A DNA stretch of 64,000 nucleotides from Bradyrhizobium septentrionale (GCF_011516645.4 NZ_CP088285.1:9442501-9506500), one strand, 5' to 3'; shown: positions 37,577-46,983, numbered from the stretch's first letter. Notes: generated from the letters alone by a model not told the origin. A program made the numbers and translations.

Positions 37577-39910
37577 TCACTCTAGCGTCGCGGGCGGGCG
37601 GCCGTGCTCGTGCAGGTGGTCATAAACCCGCTCATAGCGTTCAGCCAACACGTCTTTCGACCACCAGCGCATCGCGTGTGCACGGCTCACGGCGCCGATA
37701 CGGGAACGTTCGCCTGGGTCGGTAACCAGCCTTCGGAGCACCTCATAGATGGTTTCCTCCGACGCGTCGACGATCGGACACTCGGCAATGGCCCGGACGG
37801 CAGGCAGACCGCGGGCTTCGACCTTGTTTACCCGGCCCACGACGGGCCGACCGAGCATCATGCCTTCCCGCGCAGTCGCGCCGTAGCGGCCATAGTTGAG
37901 CTGATCGACGATGATGTCGGCTTGGGCGAGCATCCAGCGGTTGTCGACGCTCGGCACGTCCTTGCGGAATAGCAACCGAACCGGATGGCCCTCCGCCTTC
38001 AGCCTATCGATCGCGGCAACAACGGCACCCGTTCCTTTGACGTTGACGCCTTGGCGGGTACGCATTTCGTAATTGCCGACCGAATGATAGATCAGGATTT
38101 CACCGTCGGCCTTGGGCTCGCGCCACAACCCGGGCACCGGGATACTCTGCCCAAGCTCAGGACGCCAGAACTCGGGATCGATAGCAAAGGACAGCGGCTC
38201 ACGAAAAACCGCGGCCGTATCACGAAAGTCGAGCGGTGGATCGGTCTCTATGCAGATGAGATCCGCCAGTTGCACGACCTTCCAGCCCCAAGCAGACATG
38301 CGATGATTGGAACAGATCTCTGGCCGGTCGCGCCACGCGCATTTCGGGCACATGCCAGGGCTCCAGGCCTCGAAGCCTGTTTGCGTGATCAAGTCATGGC
38401 ATCCGGTAATGCTGTAGGCGATCTTCGCGCCGCGCCGCTTCAAGTCCAACACATCCCAAGGGACGCGATCGTGATCCCTCGAGGTGTCATAGTTGTAGGG
38501 GAAGAAGGAAAGGGTCCCGACGCCGGCGAAATGAAACATGTCAAATCGTTCAGCCGCCTCCTGGAAGCGTTCACGCAAGACCTGTTGTTGTTTGTCGGCG
38601 TCCGTTTCGAACAGGTTCCAATCATGGCCGTGGAAATGCTGGGCGTATTCGGACTTCGGGTCAATGATTGCCATCGACAGGGCGTCCCAGCCGCGCTTGC
38701 GCAAGGAGTCGGCCAGAAAGTGGAAATTGTAATAGCTCGGATTGACGAAAAGAACCGAACGGCGGCGGGCAACGGCAGGCTCCCCTTTGGGTGGGGGAAC
38801 GTCTTGGATCGGCTCCTCGCCAAAGGGCGGATTGTGCGTGGCCGGCTGCCCCGCGGCTTCAATCTGGTGCAGCGCCGTCAAGCTTTTAGGAAGGGCAAGA
38901 CCAACCGCGATCATCAGCCGACGGCGGCGAACGTCGGGATCAGCGTGTTCGGGCCGGAATCCAAAAGGCCAGGTCTTTACACCGTCAATTGCCTGATCAG
39001 ATGCTATCAAACTTCTCCATACAAGCTCGTTGTCAGCTGTCGACGATGCGATCAGCTGACGAACTGCCAGGAAATCGTCCACTGACCACTCATCGCGGCG
39101 AGGTTGAGGATCAGCGGATATGCACTCACCCAGTTTCCACTCGACGGCCGGATCGCGGGCCCATGCCCGCAACTCTGACTTGCTCGGTGCAAGCCCAACC
39201 AGATCTGGAGAAAGGTCAGCTCTAACTTGCAGAAAAAGAAGTGAAGTCGATGCGCGGATCGGCAAAAGACGCAAACGGCGAGACTTGCTGCCGACCAGTC
39301 GGAACAAGACCGAAGCGTAATTCCCGGTCAACAATTTCACTGCTGCGAGGCGCCCGCGCAACGATTTCGCGTCCGTAGCCACGGATGGATCTCTGGCGTG
39401 AGAGGCGCCCAACTGAGCATCAGCTCGTTGCGCTTCGAGTTCGGCGATCCGTGATTGTGCGACGGTTAGTCCGTCGCGCAACACGTCAACCTCCGCCTTC
39501 AGTTCGGAAATGCCCGCCTCCGCGGAGTCCTTCCATTCCTTGGCACGGCGCATCATGGTGAAGGGATTCGATCTTATCAACGACCTCAAACTGTCGACCT
39601 TTCGTGGTCCGGCCCACCCGATTGACCGGGAGCCGAGCGACCGCGTACGCGTTTCCGACCTTAGCTGGTCAGCCGACCACTCTCGATCAAGTGGCGGATT
39701 TGCCCGGCCGCGCGTCTTCTTGCGTGAGACGAGCCGCGTGGCTCCGACATCGAAAGAGCGGTCGACGGCTTCAACGCGCGGCACGCCGACTTTCGAAACG
39801 ACGCAGCTCTGCATACATCTGGCCGACATTTTGTCTTTGTTAAGATCGCGCTTTCGCTTTCTTAGGGACCAAGGAAGCTGCGAGGGAATCACCCCTTGCC
39901 GGGATATCAT
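37577..39910 (-). CDS. Large glycosyltransferase with coiled-coil N-terminus and Cys cluster
   Basis: A predicted 777-residue protein. The C-terminal half is a GT-B type glycosyltransferase (RSVLFVNPSYYNFHFLAD..., GYGRYGATAREGMMLGRPVVGRV-like sequence, donor-side VDNRWMLAQADIIVDQLNYG). Around residues 535-560 there is a CPKC...C..H cluster (MCPKCAWRDRPEICSNH), unusual for a GT. Residues 120-170 are heptad-rich and probably coiled coil. The start is uncertain: the ATG at 39910 overlaps the asnB stop as ATGA, but the first 118 residues are not protein-like and an alternative ATG at 39556 would give 659 residues. Acceptor and donor unknown. Confidence 0.75.
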   Translation of the reverse strand: MISRQGVIPSQLPWSLRKRKRDLNKDKMSARCMQSCVVSKVGVPRVEAVDRSFDVGATRLVSRKKTRGRANPPLDREWSADQLRSETRTRSLGSRSIGWAGPRKVDSLRSLIRSNPFTMMRRAKEWKDSAEAGISELKAEVDVLRDGLTVAQSRIAELEAQRADAQLGASHARDPSVATDAKSLRGRLAAVKLLTGNYASVLFRLVGSKSRRLRLLPIRASTSLLFLQVRADLSPDLVGLAPSKSELRAWARDPAVEWKLGECISADPQPRRDEWSVDDFLAVRQLIASSTADNELVWRSLIASDQAIDGVKTWPFGFRPEHADPDVRRRRLMIAVGLALPKSLTALHQIEAAGQPATHNPPFGEEPIQDVPPPKGEPAVARRRSVLFVNPSYYNFHFLADSLRKRGWDALSMAIIDPKSEYAQHFHGHDWNLFETDADKQQQVLRERFQEAAERFDMFHFAGVGTLSFFPYNYDTSRDHDRVPWDVLDLKRRGAKIAYSITGCHDLITQTGFEAWSPGMCPKCAWRDRPEICSNHRMSAWGWKVVQLADLICIETDPPLDFRDTAAVFREPLSFAIDPEFWRPELGQSIPVPGLWREPKADGEILIYHSVGNYEMRTRQGVNVKGTGAVVAAIDRLKAEGHPVRLLFRKDVPSVDNRWMLAQADIIVDQLNYGRYGATAREGMMLGRPVVGRVNKVEARGLPAVRAIAECPIVDASEETIYEVLRRLVTDPGERSRIGAVSRAHAMRWWSKDVLAERYERVYDHLHEHGRPPATLE

Positions 39911-41799
39911 CCGCAGTTCTCAACATGCGCGCGCAACGCGTATTCGACGTTGATCAGCGACCATATCAGCAGTCTGCGATTCTCCCGACCGTTGAGATGA
40001 TCGTCGACCAACTCCCTGATCGGCTTGGGATCGAGATAGCGATAGATCTTCGCCCGATCATCGAACAGGACGTTGCGGACGAAGTCGATGCTTTGGCCCT
40101 TGAACCAGCTTGCGTCAGGACCGGAGAAGCCCTGCTTCTCGCGTTCCACGACTTCCTGGGGAATGTGCTGCTGCATCACGTTTCGCAGCAGCATCTTGCC
40201 ATCACGGGCCTTCTGAAAGTAGCGGGCCGTCTTCCTGCCCAGCTCGTTTTCGTCCAATGCCACGACTTCATCGAGCTTTCCGAGCTTCATCCGGACCGGC
40301 AGCTTCATGGCAAAGTCGACAAGATCGTTGTCGAGGAACGGAACGCGCGTCTCTAGCGAATGCGCCATCGAGAGCTTGTCTTCCATGGTCAACAAGCCGT
40401 GGAGAAAGGTCTTGGCCTCCAGATAGAGCGAATGATTGACGTAATCCTCCGGGCGGGTCAGACGCTCGGCGTGCTGATTGAACATGTCCCTGAAGATATC
40501 ACGGGTCGAGACGCCCTGCACGTCGCCCCAGATCGGTGCGAAGACGCGCTTCAGCACAGTGTTCGGTACAAGCCGCTGCCAGTACTCGTAGTACTTGTCG
40601 ATATATTCCTCGAAGCTCTGGTTCACGACCGCGCGGTAGTAGCGCCAGGGGTAGCCACCGAAGATCTCGTCGCCGCCCGTTCCCGCAAGGACGACCTTGT
40701 TGAACTTGCTGGCGAGCTGCGCGACGTAGTAGTTCGGATAGCTCTGTCCGACGCGCGGCTCTTCCAGATGCCAGGCCAGCTTGGGAAGAACGCGCTCCAT
40801 GTCGCCCGATTTGAGCACCATTTCGTAGTGCTCGGTGCGAAACAGATACGACATTCTTTCCGAGGCGGCACGCTCGTCGTATTGGAGCTCGATGCCGGAT
40901 ACCGAGCTCAGGTCGAAACCGCAGGTGAACGTCCGCATGTAGCTGAGCGATTGCGCCGCGATCGCGGTAATCGTTCCCGAGTCCATTCCGCCCGACAGAT
41001 ACGCCCCGACGTCGACATCAGAGACGAGCTGCCGCTTCACCGCCTGTTGAAGCAGATGATCGACCTCTTCTTGATAGTCCGCTTCGGACCGCGCCGTTTC
41101 CGGCTCCTGGAAATTGTAGTCCCAGTAGCGCGTCAGCTTCGGCTGCGTTCCGGCGCCTGCCTCGCTCGATACGCTGATATAGCAGCCCGCGGGTAGGATA
41201 CGGACGCCCTTGAGCAAGGTGCGGTCCGTGAAGAAATTCTGGAATGTGAAGTACTCGAGCAAACCCTCGGAATCGAGCTGCGCGTTGAAGTTCGGAACGG
41301 CGCGAAACGCCTTCGATTCCGACGCGAACAGCAACTGGTTGCCACCCAACCAGTAGTACAGCGGCTTGATGCCGTAGCGATCCCTCGCAAGCGTAAGTCT
41401 GCGCTCCTTGCGGTCCCACAGCGCGAAGGCAAACATGCCGTTGAAACGCTGCAGGGCACCCAGTCCCCACGCCGCGATCGCCTGCAAGAGGACCTCGGTA
41501 TCGCTGCTGGACCTGAAGACATGTCCCTGGGCTTCGAGCTCGGCACGAAGTTCCCGATAGTTGTAGATTTCGCCATTGTAGGAAATCACAAACCGGCCAT
41601 CCGCCGTTTGCATCGGCTGCGCGCCGGTCGGGCTCAGATCGATGATCGCCAGCCGGCGATGCCCGAGACCGATCGAACCGTCAATCCATTGGCCTTCGCC
41701 GTCAGGGCCACGATGGGCGATCGCCTGCGTCATCGCACGCAGAACGTGCGAGGACACTGGCCGCCCATCGAGGTTAAGAATGCCCGCGACGCCGCACAT
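39907..41799 (-). CDS. AsnB-like glutamine-dependent amidotransferase (copy 1)
   Basis: A 630-residue asparagine synthetase-type enzyme. Cys2 (MCGVAG) is the glutaminase nucleophile; NGEIYN (75-80) and SSSDTEV support it. The ATP-pyrophosphatase motif SGGMDS is at 269-274. In surface-polysaccharide loci such proteins (for example Pseudomonas WbpS) convert sugar uronic acids to uronamides. That is the likely role here beside four sugar-nucleotide SDRs and uronate-pathway enzymes. It lies 33 bases downstream of the SDR at 41.8 kb. Confidence 0.9.
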   Translation of the reverse strand: MCGVAGILNLDGRPVSSHVLRAMTQAIAHRGPDGEGQWIDGSIGLGHRRLAIIDLSPTGAQPMQTADGRFVISYNGEIYNYRELRAELEAQGHVFRSSSDTEVLLQAIAAWGLGALQRFNGMFAFALWDRKERRLTLARDRYGIKPLYYWLGGNQLLFASESKAFRAVPNFNAQLDSEGLLEYFTFQNFFTDRTLLKGVRILPAGCYISVSSEAGAGTQPKLTRYWDYNFQEPETARSEADYQEEVDHLLQQAVKRQLVSDVDVGAYLSGGMDSGTITAIAAQSLSYMRTFTCGFDLSSVSGIELQYDERAASERMSYLFRTEHYEMVLKSGDMERVLPKLAWHLEEPRVGQSYPNYYVAQLASKFNKVVLAGTGGDEIFGGYPWRYYRAVVNQSFEEYIDKYYEYWQRLVPNTVLKRVFAPIWGDVQGVSTRDIFRDMFNQHAERLTRPEDYVNHSLYLEAKTFLHGLLTMEDKLSMAHSLETRVPFLDNDLVDFAMKLPVRMKLGKLDEVVALDENELGRKTARYFQKARDGKMLLRNVMQQHIPQEVVEREKQGFSGPDASWFKGQSIDFVRNVLFDDRAKIYRYLDPKPIRELVDDHLNGRENRRLLIWSLINVEYALRAHVENCG

Positions 41800-41832
41800 A
41801 TCTAGATCCGTCCGATCCTGGACTGCAGAGCC

Positions 41833-42831
41833 TTACTCAATGCCGGCCTTGGCGCGCCGCCGCTCGAGGCCGGCCCGATGCTTCGACCGCCATTCGATCA
41901 GCATCTGCAGTCCCTCACGCAAATCGACTTCGGCGGTGAAGCCGATCTCCTCGGCCGCGCGCTTCGTGGAGCCGACCCGATTGCGCACGAAGGTCGCGTT
42001 GCTGCGTGGCGCGTACTTGATCGGCTGGTTCGACCCGGTCAGCTGGAGCAGCATTTCCGCAAGCTCCTTGAGCGACGTTCGCTCGCCGGTCCCGACATTG
42101 TAGTAGCGGGCAACCGTATCGGCCGACATCGCGCAGAGATTTGCCCGCGCGCAATCGAGCACTGAAACGAAGTCGAAGGCTTCCGAACCGTCTCCCAGAA
42201 TGGTCGGCCCTTCGCCGCGGTCGATCGCGTCGAGCATCTTCATGATGACCGCGATATAGGCGCCCTGATAATCCTGACGCGGCCCGTAGACGTTCATGTA
42301 GCGCAAGCCGACCGCAGGCAGGCCATAACGGTGACAGAACGCCGTCGCCATCGCTTCGCCGGCGATCTTGGTCGCGCCGTAGAAATTCTTGTTGTTGAAC
42401 GGATGGTCTTCGGTCATCGGCTCCTCGACCGCATCGCCGTAAACCGAGGCCGAAGAGGAATAGACGAGACGCTTGATCCGGTTCGCGACGCAGGCTTCGA
42501 GCACGTTGAACGTGCCCCGGATATTGGTGTCGAAGGCCGCCCGCGGGAATTCATGGCATTGCAACAGCCACAGCGCGGCAAAATGGAACACGCCATCCTT
42601 GCCCTTCATCGCGGCGTCAAGGATATCGGATTGGCAGACGTCGCCACCTGCCTCGAATATCTTGACGCGCGGATCGCTGAGCACCCGCTCGACATTCTCG
42701 AGCGAGCCGCGCGCGAAATTATCGAAGATCACGATCTCGCCGACATCGTGCTTCGCGAGCTGTTCGACCGCATGCGAGCCGATCAATCCCGCTCCGCCGA
42801 TGACGAGGAACTTCTTGCCGTTGATTTCCAA
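41833..42831 (-). CDS. NAD-dependent epimerase/dehydratase (extended SDR)
   Basis: 332 residues if it starts with TTG at 42831; an AGAGG sits 6-7 bases before it and the open frame upstream (to 42894) is not protein-like. Cofactor motif IGGAGLIGSHAVEQL at 11-25, VYSSSASVYG with the catalytic Ser, FYGATKIAGEAMA with YxxxK. The stretch FHFAALWLLQCHEFPRAAF is distinctive; I associate it with SDRs of Bordetella-type O-antigen loci (Wbm family). It probably modifies an amino-uronic sugar nucleotide. Confidence 0.85.
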   Translation of the reverse strand: MEINGKKFLVIGGAGLIGSHAVEQLAKHDVGEIVIFDNFARGSLENVERVLSDPRVKIFEAGGDVCQSDILDAAMKGKDGVFHFAALWLLQCHEFPRAAFDTNIRGTFNVLEACVANRIKRLVYSSSASVYGDAVEEPMTEDHPFNNKNFYGATKIAGEAMATAFCHRYGLPAVGLRYMNVYGPRQDYQGAYIAVIMKMLDAIDRGEGPTILGDGSEAFDFVSVLDCARANLCAMSADTVARYYNVGTGERTSLKELAEMLLQLTGSNQPIKYAPRSNATFVRNRVGSTKRAAEEIGFTAEVDLREGLQMLIEWRSKHRAGLERRRAKAGIE

Positions 42832-42936
42832 GGTCGACCTCTTGGACTGGAGTTTACGCCTCACCACGAGCAGACCAAGTCGGGCTCGCGGCAAAGTGAC
42901 GATGACTGCTTGAGATGCTGGACAGCCGCCAGGAGG

Positions 42937-42959
42937 CCAACGGGTACGAATCCCGTTGG
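42937..42959. other. Perfect stem-loop downstream of wbpI
   Basis: CCAACGGG (42937-42944) and CCCGTTGG (42952-42959) form a perfect 8-bp stem with a 7-base loop, beginning 9 bases after the wbpI-like stop in the transcription direction. No T-run. It could be a terminator-like pause site or mRNA processing element inside the long operon. Confidence 0.5.
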
Positions 42960-42967
42960 TAACGATC

Positions 42968-44029
42968 TCAGCTTGCTGCCCGCAGCGGGGCCTGGTCTCG
43001 CAGCAGTTCCGCGATCTCGAAAGCTGCCCGTCCCTGGCCGTAGTCGGTGATGTCGTTCCGCGCCCGATGCGCCGGTCCCTTCCAGAGCCGGTTCCAGCCG
43101 TTTGTAACCGTCTCGGTCCACTCGGTTTCGTCGCGCAGCGTCACGCACGGCACGCGATGAAAGTAGGCTTCCTTCTGCAGGCCGCCGGAGTCCGTGTACA
43201 CTTCGGTCGCGTGGTGCAGCAGCTTCGCCATGTCGAGATAACCGACCGGGTCAATGATACGCAGCCCTTCCAGGCTCACACCCAACCGCGAGGCGGCACC
43301 TCGGGTACGCGGATGCAACGGCAGGACCACGGTGCGCCCGCGCGACTGCTCCAGCAGGAATTGAACGACATCACGGAGCCGCTCCGGATCGTCGGTGTTC
43401 TCAGCGCGGTGCACGGTGGCAAGCCCGTATTGCCCGGGTTGCAGCCCCAGTTCGTTCAGGATGGTGGAGCTGACCTCGGCCTTTTCCAGAGCGAACAGGG
43501 TGGCATCGTACATCACATCGCCGACGTGATGCACGCCCTTGACCACGCCCTCGGCCGCAAGGTTCGCGATTGCGGTTGCGGTGGGACAGAGGTGAAGCGT
43601 CGAGAGATGATCCGTCACGATCCGGTTCAGCTCTTCAGGCATGCGCCGGTTGAAGGAACGCAGCCCGGCTTCGACATGGGCGACCGGAATGTGAATCTTG
43701 GCCGCCGCCAGCGAACCAGCCAGCGTCGAATTGGTGTCGCCGTAGACCACGACCCAGTCCGGCTTTTCGGCAAGCAGGATCGGCTCGATTTCCATCAACA
43801 TCCGCCCGGTCATGTCGCCGTGACCGCCGCCATTGATATCCAGATGATGTTTCGGCTTCGGGATGGCCAGTTCCTCGAAGAACAGATCGGACATGTTCGC
43901 ATCGAAATGCTGACCGGTGTGAATCATCACCTCTGTCAGTCCATCCGTTTCTCGAATGGCCCGGCTGACCGCTGCGGCCTTGATGAACTGCGGCCGCGCA
44001 CCGACCACAGTGAGGATCTTGATCGACAT
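42968..44029 (-). CDS. wbpI: UDP-2,3-diacetamido-glucuronate 2-epimerase (WbpI/WecB family)
   Basis: Non-hydrolysing UDP-sugar 2-epimerase of 353 residues. MSIKILTVVGARPQFIKAA opens it, and HTGQHFDANMSDLFFEEL, IPKPKHHLDINGGGHG, MTGRMLMEIEPIL, YGDTNSTLAGSLAA and VHRAENTDDPERL follow. These long matches fit Pseudomonas WbpI (UDP-GlcNAc3NAcA to the ManNAc3NAcA isomer) better than generic WecB. The start at 44029 overlaps the stop of the previous SDR gene (TGATG). With WbpA, WbpB and WbpD homologues it would complete UDP-ManNAc3NAcA synthesis. Confidence 0.87.
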   Translation of the reverse strand: MSIKILTVVGARPQFIKAAAVSRAIRETDGLTEVMIHTGQHFDANMSDLFFEELAIPKPKHHLDINGGGHGDMTGRMLMEIEPILLAEKPDWVVVYGDTNSTLAGSLAAAKIHIPVAHVEAGLRSFNRRMPEELNRIVTDHLSTLHLCPTATAIANLAAEGVVKGVHHVGDVMYDATLFALEKAEVSSTILNELGLQPGQYGLATVHRAENTDDPERLRDVVQFLLEQSRGRTVVLPLHPRTRGAASRLGVSLEGLRIIDPVGYLDMAKLLHHATEVYTDSGGLQKEAYFHRVPCVTLRDETEWTETVTNGWNRLWKGPAHRARNDITDYGQGRAAFEIAELLRDQAPLRAAS

Positions 44030-45087
44030 CAGGAATACTTCGCGACGTCGGCCACATGCGCTACGTGATTGCGCATGCAGCCAAGGATGCGGCCATGGTT
44101 TTCCCGGGTCCACGCGATGGTCCGCTTGAGGCCATCCTCATGCGCGACGCTCGCGACGAAGCCGAGCTTTTCGCGCGCCTTCCCCGGATCGCCGAAGCGC
44201 TGACCGGACCGGTCCCAATCACGCGCCGGCGTGAGCGCGATCGGAGTCTTGTTGCCGGCGATCGAATTCACCCGCTTCGCCAGATCAAGGATGCTGGTCT
44301 CGACACCCGACGCCAGATTGTAGATTTCGCCGGGCTCACCGCCGAGGGCGCACGCCATCAGTCCCCGCGCCATGTCTTCCACGAAGATGAAATCGCGCGA
44401 CGCGATCCCGCCATTCTCGACCGGAAGGGCTTCGCCATGCAGAGCCTTCCAGATGAAGGTCGGGGTGACATTGCGCCAAACCGTGTGAACGGTGCCGCGC
44501 CAGCGGCCGGCTCCCAGTATTTCGCCTGGCCCGTAGACGTTCTGGAACCGCGCCTTCACGAACGGCAGCTTGTACCGGGTGAAGTAGTAGTTGCCGTACA
44601 TCTCCCCGATCAGCTTGGAGATCGAGTAGGGGCTGTCGTGGAACAGCGAGACCGGAGCGTCCTCGGTCGTTGCCGAGGCGCCGTCAAAGGTCTTCTCGGC
44701 CACGGCACAGCCAGCCGCGGCGTACACCACCTTTTGCAGCGAGCGGATGCCCTTGAGCCGTTCGAACAGCTTCAGGCTGGTCAGCGTGTTGTTGTCATGA
44801 TCGGCCAGTGGATCGGCGATCGATGACTGGTTGCCGTGGAAGCATGCAAGATGGAAGGCAAAGTCGAGATCTTCCGGCAACGCGGCCAGCACCGCGTCTT
44901 CGGTGATCGGACGCGGCACGAACTGGATCCGGGGATCAGGCGGCACGTTCGAGGCATCGGCCGACAGCAGATTGTCGACGACAATGACCTTGGCCGGCGC
45001 CTGCTCGAGCAGCAGCCGCACGAGATTTGAGCCGACGAACCCGGCTCCGCCGACGACGAGGATAGTCGATCCGTTAAATGACTTCAT
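44029..45087 (-). CDS. NAD-dependent epimerase/dehydratase with altered active site
   Basis: 352-residue SDR. Cofactor motif VGGAGFVGSNLVRLL at 13-27 and the YxxxK pair in SPYSISKLIGEMYG are intact. Where relatives have a Ser/Thr (SSxxVYG) this protein has VVYAAAGCAVAEK, so the third catalytic residue appears replaced by Ala/Gly/Cys. It could use a different residue, or have changed chemistry. First of a group of three consecutive SDR genes; its stop overlaps the wbpI start. Confidence 0.82.
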   Translation of the reverse strand: MKSFNGSTILVVGGAGFVGSNLVRLLLEQAPAKVIVVDNLLSADASNVPPDPRIQFVPRPITEDAVLAALPEDLDFAFHLACFHGNQSSIADPLADHDNNTLTSLKLFERLKGIRSLQKVVYAAAGCAVAEKTFDGASATTEDAPVSLFHDSPYSISKLIGEMYGNYYFTRYKLPFVKARFQNVYGPGEILGAGRWRGTVHTVWRNVTPTFIWKALHGEALPVENGGIASRDFIFVEDMARGLMACALGGEPGEIYNLASGVETSILDLAKRVNSIAGNKTPIALTPARDWDRSGQRFGDPGKAREKLGFVASVAHEDGLKRTIAWTRENHGRILGCMRNHVAHVADVAKYS

Positions 45088-45089
45088 GA

Positions 45090-46022
45090 TCAGCTCTTTG
45101 GTGCCGCCAGGTGACTATAGACATCGCTCACGCCATAGGCGTCGTACCACGCAAGCAGGCGCTTGATGGTCTCATCGAATGGCACCTTGGCTTGCCAACC
45201 GAGAACCGCGCGGGTCCTGCTCGGATCGGGAACGACGGACGGCACGTCGTCATCACCGACCGGCACCACCTTCACGTCAGGATCGGCCGGCAGTCCAAGG
45301 TGGGAACGCACGAGGTCGTAGATTTCCTTGATCGAGTGACCGATCCCGCTCGATACGTTGAAGACGCCGGTCGGCGCCTGCTCGGCCATTGCGAGATCCA
45401 GCGCGGCCAGAAAGTCGGACATGTCGAGGAAATCGCGCTGCGCGTCGCTGCAGAAGCAGCCCTGCCCGGCCTTTAGGCGCTTGTAGAAGGTCGGGATCGG
45501 ACCAATCGCCAGGCGAGGCCCCGTCACGTTGGCAAGCCGCAGCGACACGTAAGGCAGGCCGCTCATCGCCAGGTACTGCTCACCGGCGACCTTCGAGATG
45601 CCATAGCTGGTGAACGGCCGCAGCGGATGCTCGACCGGGATCGGCGTGCTTTCCGGCCGGCCGTAACACAGCACGGTCTGGAAGTTCAGGATCCGGCCCG
45701 CGCCGGCGGCCCGCGCCGCGTCGATCACGTTCGCGGTGCCATCGACGTTGGTTGCGATATCTTCCCGCCAGTTCGCCAGGTCCTTGTAGGAAGCCGCCGA
45801 ATGCACGACATGCGTCGGTCGGAACTTCTCGAATGCCGAAGCAACGAGATCCCGATCGGCGATCGAACCTTCAATCAAGGTCAGGCCGGGAAGCGCCGGC
45901 ACAACCTCGCGCTTGCCGGTGGCGAAATTGTCGATGACCAGAATCTCGTGGCCTTGCGGCAACCAGTGCTCGATCAGGTTCGAGCCGAGGCAGCCTGCGC
46001 CGCCGGTGATGATGATGCGCAT
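45090..46022 (-). CDS. NAD-dependent epimerase/dehydratase (paralogue A)
   Basis: 310-residue SDR from the ATG at 46022 (an in-frame codon exists at 46055). GGAGCLGSNLIEH is the cofactor motif, NFQTVLCYG carries the catalytic Thr, and TSYGISKVAGEQYLA the YxxxK pair. It shares HSAASYKD...W and CYG..PIPVEHP with the next gene, so the two are paralogues from tandem duplication. The HxAASYKD segment lines the substrate pocket in this family. Likely a C4 or C5 change on an amino-uronic sugar nucleotide. Confidence 0.85.
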   Translation of the reverse strand: MRIIITGGAGCLGSNLIEHWLPQGHEILVIDNFATGKREVVPALPGLTLIEGSIADRDLVASAFEKFRPTHVVHSAASYKDLANWREDIATNVDGTANVIDAARAAGAGRILNFQTVLCYGRPESTPIPVEHPLRPFTSYGISKVAGEQYLAMSGLPYVSLRLANVTGPRLAIGPIPTFYKRLKAGQGCFCSDAQRDFLDMSDFLAALDLAMAEQAPTGVFNVSSGIGHSIKEIYDLVRSHLGLPADPDVKVVPVGDDDVPSVVPDPSRTRAVLGWQAKVPFDETIKRLLAWYDAYGVSDVYSHLAAPKS

Positions 46023-46035
46023 CTCGTGGTTCCGA

Positions 46036-46983
46036 TCAGGTGCGGATTTCCGCACGCGCTTCCTTCAGGTGCGTATAACCGCCGACGACGCCTTCCTTCT
46101 CCCAGCGTTCAACGGACAGGCGGGCGATCTCGTCGAGCGAGGTGAACTCGACAGCGCCGAAATCCTTGAACGTACGTGACGGGTCGAGGAGGATCGAAGG
46201 TGCATCGTCCGGACCGAGCGGCTTCACTTCCGGCTCCGGGTAATCATTGATCTTCATGGCGCGCACCACGGAATCGTAGAGCTCCTTGATGGCGACATCC
46301 TTGCCCGAAGAGAAGTGATAGGTGCCGCGGCCGACACCATCGGCGGCTTTGACGACGACGCGCGCAAGATCACCCGCGTAGCAGAAGTCGCGGCGCGCCG
46401 GGGTGACGAAGCATTTCTGTCCCTTGGCCAGCCGCCCGTAGAAGATCGGCAGCGGCCCGGACACGTTTCGCGGCCCGATCACGTTGGCAAGGCGGAACGT
46501 CACCCATTCGATCCCGGAGAACTGCACGTAGTGCTCGCCGGCGGTCTTCGAGATGGCGTAGCTGGAATTGACCGGGTTGATGGGATGGTCGAGCGGGATC
46601 GGCGACTGCAGCGGCTTGGTGCCGTAGCAGAGCGCCGTCTGGAAGTAGATCAGACGGGATACGCCGAAGGTCTTGCAGGCCTTCGCGATGTTGGCCGTGC
46701 CGACCGCGTTCACCAATGCATCGCTGCTCCAGTCCTCCGGATCCTTGTAGGACGCAGCGGTATGGATCACGACCTCAGGCCGGAAGTCGGAGAACAGCTG
46801 ATCGACCACGGCGGCATTCGCGATCGTGTCCTCGACCAGGGTCAGATTTGCGTGCTTGGTGAGATTGTCGGCTCTGCCGGTCGCATAATTGTCGATCGCA
46901 ACCACCGTGTCGCCGCGCGACAGCAGCATATCGATAACCGTTGATCCGACCTGCCCGGCTCCGCCGGTTACAAATATCTTCAT
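46036..46983 (-). CDS. NAD-dependent epimerase/dehydratase (paralogue B)
   Basis: 315 residues with GGAGQVGSTVIDMLL, YFQTALCYG and SSYAISKTAGEHYV. It shares with the neighbour HTAASYKDPEDW, the CYG...SPIPLDHPINP block and the GP(L/I)P.FY.RL.(K/A)G(Q) motif. The ATG at 46983 is favoured ([10 protein letters not shown]); 46992 is possible. The gene ends 13 bases inside the next start region. Together with paralogue A it recalls the SDR trio of Bordetella O-antigen synthesis. Confidence 0.85.
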   Translation of the reverse strand: MKIFVTGGAGQVGSTVIDMLLSRGDTVVAIDNYATGRADNLTKHANLTLVEDTIANAAVVDQLFSDFRPEVVIHTAASYKDPEDWSSDALVNAVGTANIAKACKTFGVSRLIYFQTALCYGTKPLQSPIPLDHPINPVNSSYAISKTAGEHYVQFSGIEWVTFRLANVIGPRNVSGPLPIFYGRLAKGQKCFVTPARRDFCYAGDLARVVVKAADGVGRGTYHFSSGKDVAIKELYDSVVRAMKINDYPEPEVKPLGPDDAPSILLDPSRTFKDFGAVEFTSLDEIARLSVERWEKEGVVGGYTHLKEARAEIRT

